From assembly GCF_018141425.1 (NCBI RefSeq), contig NZ_CP058561.1, positions 5,518,001 to 5,582,000 of the forward strand: 64,000 nt of DNA, given 5' to 3'. The notes beneath the pieces are model-generated. The model saw nothing but the letters and a program-made list of their open reading frames with translations, was not told the origin of the DNA and ran no database searches. The position numbers and the translations under genes were made by a program. This document shows positions 8,538-16,000 of this stretch, piece by piece; position 1 is the stretch's first letter; every line of letters starts with the position of its first letter. Source of the stretch: Vallitalea guaymasensis (GTDB taxonomy: Bacteria; Bacillota; Clostridia; Lachnospirales; Vallitaleaceae).

Positions 8538-9323
8538 TTAAAATACCTTTTTAGCACTATAATCTGAAGGGTCTTTTTCATAAGAAACTTTTACACCTTC
8601 TGATTTATATGCTGCATCAATGGTAGTGTCTACAACTATCCAATTGTTATCAACTAACACTTCATTCCAAGCATGATAGACAGAAGTGAAATTACTATCG
8701 CCATGAACAAGCTTTGTAGGAATGTTAAGGCTTCTAAGCATAACTGCAAATAGAGAAGCATAATCGTAGCATATTCCTTTTTTACTAGCTAACGTTTCAT
8801 TAGTTGAAGGTAAATATCTACTACTAACATTCTTTGCTTTTTCATCATCATATTTAACATTATCGATTATGTAATTATATATAACTTCTATTTTCTCTCT
8901 GTCAGTCTTGGCATCTTTAGTTAGTTCTTTAGCTAGAATAGCTGCATTTGAATTGCTTGTCCAATGTACATTCTGAACACTTGCTAAGAATACTGTATTA
9001 TTAGTTGTATCATTATGTACTTTACTGGATGTTAACAATTTGTACTTGTTACCATCAGCTCTTTTATATATTCCTACAGTATACTCACCATTGCCCATTT
9101 GTAATGGTAGCTCTTCATTTGAAGAATTAAGGTTATAGATATATTTATCCGAACCCTTCTTCACGACAACTTTTAAGTCAGAATAATTAGTAGTATCATA
9201 ATTGATACTTACTGTGCCGTTATCAGCATTGACCTTTATAATTTCACTCTTAGCAAAAGCGGTTGTCCCAGCTAATGCTACAAAAATTAATGCAACTATA
9301 AAAGTTAATACTATTTTTTTCAG
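8538..9323 (-). CDS. Secreted transglutaminase-like domain protein under c-di-GMP riboswitch control
   Basis: An exported protein with a transglutaminase/cysteine-protease fold. A signal peptide (KKIVLTFIVALIFVALAGTTAFA) is followed by a beta-rich region of about 100 residues and then the catalytic core: KGICYDYASLFAVMLRSL (Cys), VYHAWNEV (His) and WIVVDTTID (Asp), the papain-like triad in normal order. Family members may be proteases, amidases or crosslinking enzymes, so substrate is unknown. The only in-frame ATG (9344) lies inside the riboswitch aptamer and has no ribosome binding site. A CTG at 9323 has GGGAGAG six bases upstream and starts exactly at the signal peptide, so I place the start there (261 aa). 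The gene is monocistronic and separated from the bla operon upstream. Confidence 0.82.
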   Translation of the reverse strand: MKKIVLTFIVALIFVALAGTTAFAKSEIIKVNADNGTVSINYDTTNYSDLKVVVKKGSDKYIYNLNSSNEELPLQMGNGEYTVGIYKRADGNKYKLLTSSKVHNDTTNNTVFLASVQNVHWTSNSNAAILAKELTKDAKTDREKIEVIYNYIIDNVKYDDEKAKNVSSRYLPSTNETLASKKGICYDYASLFAVMLRSLNIPTKLVHGDSNFTSVYHAWNEVLVDNNWIVVDTTIDAAYKSEGVKVSYEKDPSDYSAKKVF

Positions 9324-9329
9324 TTGTAA

Positions 9330-9421
9330 CTCTCCCTTCGGCATCTGGCTATCTTCATATATGAAGACCCTATAGTTTTGCGTCCCTACCTCACGATAGG
9401 TTTGCCATATTCGTGGGAAAG
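9330..9421 (-). ncRNA. Cyclic di-GMP-I (GEMM-I) riboswitch, copy 3, promoter-distal, overlapping the ribosome binding site
   Basis: Read on the minus strand the conserved core is TGGCAAACC, a hairpin with a GTGA loop, GGGACGCAAAACTATAGGG, a P3 hairpin and GATAGCCAGATGCCG. The closing stem pairs CTTTCCC (9421-9415) with GGGAGAG (9336-9330) over seven base pairs including one G-U. The GGGAGAG is also the Shine-Dalgarno sequence of the transglutaminase gene, so ligand binding, which stabilises P1, should hide it: an OFF switch acting on translation is inferred. Confidence 0.88.
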
Positions 9422-9434
9422 AAAAGTAATAAAA

Positions 9435-9529
9435 CTCTTCTTTCGGTAACTGGCTGCCATATCATTATTGACTTAGGCCCTTTAGTTTTGCGTCTTCAGC
9501 TTTCACTGAATTTGCCGCTTCGAGAAAAG
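9435..9529 (-). ncRNA. Cyclic di-GMP-I (GEMM-I) riboswitch, copy 2, middle
   Basis: The core reads CGGCAAATTC, a hairpin closed by a GAAA tetraloop, GAAGACGCAAAACTAAAGGG, and GGCAGCCAGTTACCG. P3 holds CCTAAG and TATGG, the two strands of the classical 11-nt receptor for a GAAA tetraloop, so loop and receptor match. P1 pairs CTTTTCT (9529-9523) with AGAAGAG (9441-9435). It is the most canonical copy. Confidence 0.9.
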
Positions 9530-9559
9530 ATTTGACTACTAGGTAATCAAAGTCTTCCT

Positions 9560-9645
9560 CTGGTAACTGGCTGTCATAGCTTATAATTAAGCCTTAGACC
9601 CTATAGCTTTGTGTCACATACTTTCATATGCTTTACGATTTACAG
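9560..9645 (-). ncRNA. Cyclic di-GMP-I (GEMM-I) riboswitch, copy 1, promoter-proximal
   Basis: The core reads CGTAAAGC, a hairpin with a GAAA loop, GTGACACAAAGCTATAGGG and GACAGCCAGTTACCAG. The P3 receptor strands are TCTAAG and TATGA. The normally conserved GACGCAAA is GACACAAA and GGCAAA is CGTAAA, so this copy has drifted and may bind ligand less well. P1 pairs CTGTAA with TTACCAG with one bulge. It begins about 45 bases after the predicted transcription start. Confidence 0.8.
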
Positions 9646-9692
9646 AATAATACGGTCAATACTGCCGACTCTTTGACTACCCTCTCATTGAT

Positions 9693-9720
9693 ATTATATC
9701 ACATATTGTTAATTTGGTAA
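9693..9720 (-). promoter_or_regulatory. Probable sigma-A promoter of the riboswitch-transglutaminase unit
   Basis: On the minus strand TTACCA (9720-9715), a 16-bp spacer and a perfect TATAAT (9698-9693). Transcription would begin near 9686, leaving a leader of roughly 360 bases that contains the three aptamers. Confidence 0.6.
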
Positions 9721-9776
9721 ATATTTCTTTATATATTACATCTAATAAACAATAGTTAGCACTAAGATAATCTGAT

Positions 9777-10631
9777 TCATTGCTCTAATAGATTCTCAGT
9801 ATTTTCTAACAAAGAATAATCGCCTACTTCACCATGACCAGGAACAATTACATCAACACTTTTTTCACTATACTTTCTTTTTAATTTCTTTATGCTTTCT
9901 GACCATCCCATAATATTTGCATCTGCTGTATTACCCAAGTTTTCTGATTCAGCTGATTTCACCATACAACCACCAAACAATACTTTTTTACTAGGGTAAT
10001 AAACGACAATGTTGTCAGGAGAATGGGATTCTTGTGGATAATAAAGTACTAATTTTTCATCTCCAAAAACAATTTCCATTTCCTCATCAATATCTATATT
10101 AACTATTTCAGTAGGCTCTATATACTCAAGTTTAGTGTAAACATCATAATATTTTTTCAATTCAGGATCTTTTAGCCAATCTAAAAAAAGCTTTCTAGCA
10201 TCTTCTCCTCTTTCTTTAACCATATTTACCGTTTTTGATGTTCCTATAATCTTAATATCTTGTTCAGCAAGATATTTATTTCCACCTAAATTGTCAAAGT
10301 GAAAACCAGTATTTATTTCTATAAATTTAACCTCTTGACCTGCTCGTTCTCGGACCCACTCAATAATTTTTCTAGTTGCTTCGTTTTCATAAGGTGTATC
10401 AATCAGGGCTATTTCGCCATTTTTCATTTCAATAATCATAGAATTTCCATCCCATGGAAATTTATGATTTACTACTAAAACACCCTTCTTAATTTCTTTA
10501 ATGGTCAAACTATCATCAATATTAACTTCATTATCAATATCTAGCTTATAGATATATTCATCCTTTTTAGCACTGCATCCAGGGGTAACCATTATTACTA
10601 TCATCATTACTAATACAAAATATTTTCTCAT
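9777..10631 (-). CDS. B1/B2-type metallo-beta-lactamase homologue, with an altered zinc-1 site
   Basis: A metallo-hydrolase expected to open the beta-lactam ring. An exported N-terminus (YFVLVMMIVIMVTPGCS) has a possible but weak lipobox cysteine. Zinc ligands by B-class comparison are NTGFHFDNLGGN (residues 107-118), SHSPDNIVVYYP (His 203), GGCMVKS (Cys 222) and VPGHGE (His 266). The zinc-2 triad Asp-Cys-His is intact. In the zinc-1 triad the first histidine (standard position 116) is glycine, where B2 enzymes have Asn. The ATG at 10631 has GGGAG upstream; an earlier in-frame start would overlap blaR1. It is the last gene of the blaI-blaR1 operon, which strongly supports a beta-lactam role, but catalytic activity is not assured. 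Confidence 0.85.
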   Translation of the reverse strand: MRKYFVLVMMIVIMVTPGCSAKKDEYIYKLDIDNEVNIDDSLTIKEIKKGVLVVNHKFPWDGNSMIIEMKNGEIALIDTPYENEATRKIIEWVRERAGQEVKFIEINTGFHFDNLGGNKYLAEQDIKIIGTSKTVNMVKERGEDARKLFLDWLKDPELKKYYDVYTKLEYIEPTEIVNIDIDEEMEIVFGDEKLVLYYPQESHSPDNIVVYYPSKKVLFGGCMVKSAESENLGNTADANIMGWSESIKKLKRKYSEKSVDVIVPGHGEVGDYSLLENTENLLEQ

Positions 10632-10653
10632 ATAAAATTCTCCCTCATTATTC

Positions 10654-12450
10654 TTAGTATATCCCTTTATCATTTAATATTTTTAGCGCTATTTTACGAG
10701 CGTTAACACCATTTGCATCACTATCTCCTTCAATGTTAACGGCAAAATAGTATACGTTATTATTTTTTTCTACATAACCAATAAACCACCCATTGATTTC
10801 ATATTCATTTAAAATCAATGTTCCTGTTTTCCCAGCCAAAACACTATTCTCATTTTGTGATAATTTTATAACTTCTTTTACCGTATCTATGTTTTCTTTC
10901 TTAAATGGTATTTCGTAATTATGTATTTTTTTAAGAAATTCAACTTGTTCTATAGGTGAAATCTTTAATGCTAATTTACCATTTATAATACTTTCTATCC
11001 CTCTCCAGCCAACTTCATTACCGTAATTAATATTCTTAATCACGTCTGTCATTTTTTCTTTACCTATATCTCTACTTAACTTTTCAAAATACCAATTAAC
11101 AGAAAATTTCATCCCTGTTTTTAAGTTGTGATTCATGTTCCATATATCATAAGGATATTTTGTTCCATCCCATATCAACTCTGACATTCCGTCTTTTATG
11201 ATTCCCTCTTCAAGAGCCGTTACAGCAATAACTATCTTAAAAGTAGACAATGGTGCTATACGCTGTTGAGCCTTATAAGAATTATAAATGTAATAATTGT
11301 CTTCATTCTCATTTAACATAACAAATGTCCCATCATATTTATCAAAATATTCTTTTAAGTGTTCATCTATTATATTTATAGGTAACTCTGACTCTTCATA
11401 GCCCATTACACTCTGTCTATTGCTTAACAAGATACATGCTAATACTACAAAAACTATTGCTTTTTTGATTTTTGTTGTTTTTTTCTCCTTGCTAAATTCT
11501 ACAATACTATGAATGCGAGTTTTAATATTAGTTTTTTTGTTACTAAATCCTACTATTCCAGGGATAGATGAAGAAAAAGATATTTTTTCAATCATAGTAA
11601 TTATTGTATTACCATAATCCTTATATTCATGTGATTCCAAATGAGAAAGGACATATGCATCGCAAGCAACTTCACAATCCTGACGCATTTTATAAAATGC
11701 ATAGCTGACCAATGGATTAAACCAATGAATAACCTGTAACATAACACAGATCCAATTCTTTATGATATCTTTTCTTTTATAATGTGCTAACTCGTGTAGG
11801 ATAATATATTCCAATTCCTTTGATGTTAAATCCTGTAAGATAGCTTTTGGGAATACTAACATTGGTTTAAGAACACCTAACAATATGGGTGTTTTGAACA
11901 AATTACTTTCAGCAATACCTATTTTTTTATCTACCTTCATCTTTAGCTTGCAATCTTCCACAATCATCTTTATATTTTCATCTACATTAATTTCATATTT
12001 ACTTCTTAATCTAAAATTAAAGTATAAATTATAACCTATTATAATTATTGATATTAGTAAAACACCTATTAACCAAACCATAGTCCCTTTATCATATAAG
12101 AATGTCAATTGATTCTGTGTCATAGATATTGCGTAATCACCTGAAATATTTGTTGGTTGATTAAGCATATTACTATTTCCAAGAGGTTCTAATAATGTAT
12201 CATTGGTGATAATGGCAATATCGCTTTTCTTATTTAATAAGTAATTATATATATTAAAAAAACTAAAACTGGTTTCAACAGATTCTATCAACATCATCCT
12301 TAATATAAGTATATACCATATGGAATAATGCCACATTGCTCCTAATCTATTTTTAAATATGGTTTTTATGCTAAGAATAATCAAGATGACAGTACTTATT
12401 ATTATTGATGAATGAAATATTTGAATAGTCAACTCATGTAAATTAAACAA
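10654..12450 (-). CDS. blaR1: BlaR1/MecR1-type beta-lactam sensor and signal-transducing protease
   Basis: This integral membrane receptor is acylated by beta-lactams outside the cell and then activates a cytoplasmic M56 metalloprotease, leading to loss of the BlaI repressor. N-terminal transmembrane helices lie near residues 12-55 and 122-145. The zinc motif HELAHYKRKD starts at about 219, and another membrane span is at about 330-345. The extracellular C-terminal penicillin-binding domain, class D-like, has STFK at 402-405, SVN at 450-452 and KTG at 541-543. At 598 residues it is full-length and all key residues are present. It lies 12 bp after blaI and 22 bp before the metallo-beta-lactamase gene. 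Confidence 0.93.
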   Translation of the reverse strand: MFNLHELTIQIFHSSIIISTVILIILSIKTIFKNRLGAMWHYSIWYILILRMMLIESVETSFSFFNIYNYLLNKKSDIAIITNDTLLEPLGNSNMLNQPTNISGDYAISMTQNQLTFLYDKGTMVWLIGVLLISIIIIGYNLYFNFRLRSKYEINVDENIKMIVEDCKLKMKVDKKIGIAESNLFKTPILLGVLKPMLVFPKAILQDLTSKELEYIILHELAHYKRKDIIKNWICVMLQVIHWFNPLVSYAFYKMRQDCEVACDAYVLSHLESHEYKDYGNTIITMIEKISFSSSIPGIVGFSNKKTNIKTRIHSIVEFSKEKKTTKIKKAIVFVVLACILLSNRQSVMGYEESELPINIIDEHLKEYFDKYDGTFVMLNENEDNYYIYNSYKAQQRIAPLSTFKIVIAVTALEEGIIKDGMSELIWDGTKYPYDIWNMNHNLKTGMKFSVNWYFEKLSRDIGKEKMTDVIKNINYGNEVGWRGIESIINGKLALKISPIEQVEFLKKIHNYEIPFKKENIDTVKEVIKLSQNENSVLAGKTGTLILNEYEINGWFIGYVEKNNNVYYFAVNIEGDSDANGVNARKIALKILNDKGIY

Positions 12451-12462
12451 TATCTAACCTCC

Positions 12463-12840
12463 TTATTTTTCCGTCTTTTCGTTAAGAATCTTTTTCAAAT
12501 CATTTATTTCATCCTTACTAAATGCCTCATCTTCCAAAAATTTTGCAAACATCAAGCTGAAAGTGCCATTATAAACACGGTTTAAGAAATTTTTGTTTTC
12601 TTTTCTTTTACATTCATCTTCGTTAACAATAGGGTAATATAAGTATTCTCTGCCCTTTTTATCAAATGAAATTGCTTGCTTTTTCAATAATCTATTTATT
12701 AATGTTCTTATGGTTCTATCATTCCAATTGACATGATTACCCAAATGATTAATTATTTCATTCGCTGTAAGGGGTGAAGTCGACCAAAGTATATTCATTA
12801 TTTTCCATTCTGCACCTGATATTTGAGTATTTTGTTCCAT
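12463..12840 (-). CDS. blaI: BlaI/MecI/CopY-family transcriptional repressor
   Basis: A dimeric winged-helix repressor that blocks the bla promoter until it is cleaved or removed by the BlaR1 pathway. The DNA-binding part is the N-terminal 80 residues (ISGAEWKIMNILWSTSPLTANEI, then NWNDRTIRTLINRLLKKQAI with the recognition helix). The C-terminal helices (FLNRVYNGTFSLMFAKFLED) form the dimer interface and cleavage region. The length of 125 aa is typical. An AGAGGATG ribosome binding site precedes the ATG. It is the first gene of the operon and lies directly downstream of two palindromic operators, so it is almost certainly autoregulated. Confidence 0.94.
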   Translation of the reverse strand: MEQNTQISGAEWKIMNILWSTSPLTANEIINHLGNHVNWNDRTIRTLINRLLKKQAISFDKKGREYLYYPIVNEDECKRKENKNFLNRVYNGTFSLMFAKFLEDEAFSKDEINDLKKILNEKTEK

Positions 12841-12867
12841 ATAATCATCCTCTTTCTTTTCTAGGAA

Positions 12868-12883
12868 TATTACAGATGTAATA
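12868..12883. promoter_or_regulatory. BlaI operator 1 (promoter-distal side)
   Basis: A perfect 16-bp palindrome TATTACAGATGTAATA, containing the TACA/TGTA half-sites known for BlaI and MecI operators. It lies between the -10 box and the blaI start, so bound repressor would block elongation or initiation. Confidence 0.85.
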
Positions 12884-12897
12884 GTTGCTTAAGTTAT

Positions 12898-12926
12898 ATA
12901 TTACACCTGTAATACTTGTATGTCAA
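12898..12926 (-). promoter_or_regulatory. Promoter of the blaI-blaR1-MBL operon
   Basis: On the minus strand a perfect TTGACA (12926-12921), a 17-bp spacer and TAATAT (12903-12898). BlaI operator 2 covers the -10 box and the adjacent part of the spacer, the usual arrangement for an inducible bla promoter. Confidence 0.85.
12899..12914. promoter_or_regulatory. BlaI operator 2 (over the promoter)
   Basis: A second perfect palindrome TATTACACCTGTAATA, with the same half-sites as operator 1 and only the two central bases different. The two palindromes are 31 bp apart, start to start, which is three helical turns and puts both dimers on one face of the DNA. Confidence 0.87.
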
Positions 12927-12999
12927 TTGTTTATTATAATAATTTAAAACCGTTTTTACTACCAGTTTAAGCTTATAATATAATTTATTTAACCGCCAA

Positions 13000-13027
13000 A
13001 AGGACTTAGCCTATTGACTAAGTCCTT
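13000..13027 (-). terminator. Terminator of the giant surface-protein gene
   Basis: A 10-bp perfect stem AAGGACTTAG/CTAAGTCCTT with an 8-base loop lies about 50 bp after the giant gene's stop, followed on the minus strand by TTTTGG. The T run is short. Confidence 0.65.
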
Positions 13028-13074
13028 AAAATAAATGATTATTTTTTTGTTCATTTACTATTTCATATTATGTC

Positions 13075-16000
13075 TTATTGCTGATCTTCACTATCTTGAT
13101 TCTTTTCTTCATTATTTTCATCTTTGTTAAATTTTACTGATGCAGCTTCAATATCTCCATACGCCCAATGGTCATTAGATACGTCACTAAACGAAGGATT
13201 TACTGCATCTAATTTAGGTCTAGCTATAATCTTATTGATCATAATTACTATTTGCTCTCTAGCAGTATCAGTATCAGGTCTAAATGTTTTGTCTTCAAAG
13301 CCTTTTACTACTCCAGCATTATATAATTTATTTATATATGATTGTGCCCAATGTCCTGAAATATCTGTAAAGATACTTTCGTCATCTTCTACTTCTGCAC
13401 CAACATAATCCCAATATGCTGAGAATACAACTGCTATTTCCGCTCTTTTTATAGCCTGATTTGGTTTAAATGTTCCATCATTATATCCTTTGAATAAACC
13501 TATTTTGGTTATCGCTTGAATGTACTTGTATGCCCAATGAGCATTTGTTACATCAGTATAGCTAGCATCTCCTGATTCTTCAGTATCTAATTTTAGAATT
13601 CTCGCAAACATTGCAGCTACTTCTGCTCTTGTAACAGCTTTTTTAGGTTTAAATGAACCATCTGGAAATCCCTTAATATAAGGATCATAAAATTCTATGG
13701 CACCTAATGGTGTTGTAGGTTCATCTATTATTATTTCTTCGTCTAGGTCTCCATCTTCATTATCATCAGTTGTGTCTCCTCCATCTGAAGGATTATTATC
13801 TCCACCTGATGGGTTGTCACCTCCGCCAGAAGGGGTATCGCCACCACCTGAAGGGGTATCGCCTCCGCCTGAACTTGGTCTTTGCTTAACAATTACCATT
13901 CGTGTTATCTCGTTGGCTTTATTACCCTTTTCATCTGATACATTGTAATGATAGATATATGTTCCTGATACATTTGTTGATATACTTTCTACAAGGTTAC
14001 CATCTTTAGTTATAGTCACTACTATATTCTCTGTTATATCTCCATCTTTATTGTCTAAAGCTGTTGCTCCTGCATCTTTATACGTTCCTCCATAAGTTAC
14101 TTCAACTCTCTCATTTCCTACTAATGTTATTATTGGAGCTTCTTCATCTTCTTTTACTACTACTGTTCTTGTCACTTCATTAGCTTCATTACCTTTTTCG
14201 TCAGATACATTATAATGATAGATATATGTTCCTGGCTCAATTGTAGATATTTCATCTACAAGACTACCGTCTTTAGTTATAGTCACTACTATGTTCTCAC
14301 TTATATCTCCGTCTCTATTGTCATAAGCTGTAGCTCCTGCATCTGTATACATTCCTCCGTAGGTTACTTCTTCCAAAACATTTCCTACTAGAGTTATTGC
14401 TGGAGCTTCTTCATCGTCTTTTACTACTACTGTTCTTATCACTTCTTGAGCTTGATTGCCTTTTTCATCTGATACATTGTAGTGATAGATATATGTTCCT
14501 GGCTCTTCTTCATCCACCTTTGGAACTTCTATTCCATTTTTAGTTATAGTCACTACTATGTTCTCACTTATATCTCCATCTCTATTATCTAATGCTGTTG
14601 TTCCTGCATCATTGTATTCTTCTCCATAGGTTACTTCTTCCGAAACATTTCCTACTAGAGTTATTACTGGAGCCTCTTCATCATCTTTTACTATTACTAT
14701 TCTTGTCACTTCATCAGCTTCATTACCTTTTTCATCTGATACATTATAGTGATAGATATATGTTCCTGGCTCATTTGTAGATACTTCACCAACATTTTCA
14801 CCGTTCTTAGTTATAGTCACTACTATGTTCTCACTTATATCTCCATTTCTATTATCTAATGCTGTTGCTCCTGAATCTACATACGCTCCTCCATAGATTA
14901 CTTCTTCCGAAGCATTTCCTACTAGGGTTATCACTGGAGCTTCTTCATCTTCTTTTACTACTACTGTTCTTGTTACTTCATCAGCTTCATTACCTTTTTC
15001 GTCAGATACATTGTAGCGGTAGATATATATTCCTGGCATGACTGTAGATATTTCATCTACAAGGCTGCCGTCTTTAGTTATAGTTACTACTATATCCTCT
15101 GTTATATCTCCATCTCTATTATCATAAGCTGTGGCTCCTGCATCTAAATACGTTCCACCATAGATTACTTTTTCCGAAGCATTTCCTACTAGGGTTATCA
15201 CTGGAGCTTCTTGATCTTCTTTCACTACTACTGTTCTTGTTACTTCTTGAGCCTCGTTACCTTTTTCATCGCTTACATTGTAGTGATAAATATATGTTCC
15301 TGGCATGACTGTAGATACTTCATCTACAAGGCTACCATCTTTAGTTATAGTCACTACTATATCTTCTGTTATATCTCCATCTCTATTGTCATAGGCTGTG
15401 GCTCCTGCATCTACATACGTTCCACCATAGATTACATCTTCCAAAGCATTTCCTACTAGGGTTATCACTGGAGCTTTTTGATCTTCTTTCACTACTACTG
15501 TTCTTGTTACTTCTTGAGCCTCGTTACCTTTTTCATCGGTTACATTGTAGTGATAAATATATGTTCCTGGCACATTTGTAATTAATTTATCTACAACTTC
15601 ACCACTCTTAGTTATAGTCACTACTATATCTTCTGTTATATCTCCGTCTCTATTATCATAAGCTGTGGCTCCTGCATCTACATACGTTCCTCCATAGGTT
15701 ACTTCTTCATTATCATTTCCTGTTAGGGTTATTACTGGAGCTTCTTCGTCTTCCTTCACTACTATTGTTCTTGTTACTTCATCAGCTTCGTTACCTTTTT
15801 CGTCGGATACATTGTAGTGGTAGATATATGTTCCTGGCACATTTGTAATTAATTTATCTACAACTTCACCACTCTTAGTTATAGTCACCACTATATCTTC
15901 TGTTAAATCTCCGTCTCTATTATCATAAGCTGTGGCTCCTGCATCTACATACGTTCCTCCGTAGGCAACTTCTTCCGAAGCATTTCCTACTAAAGTTATT

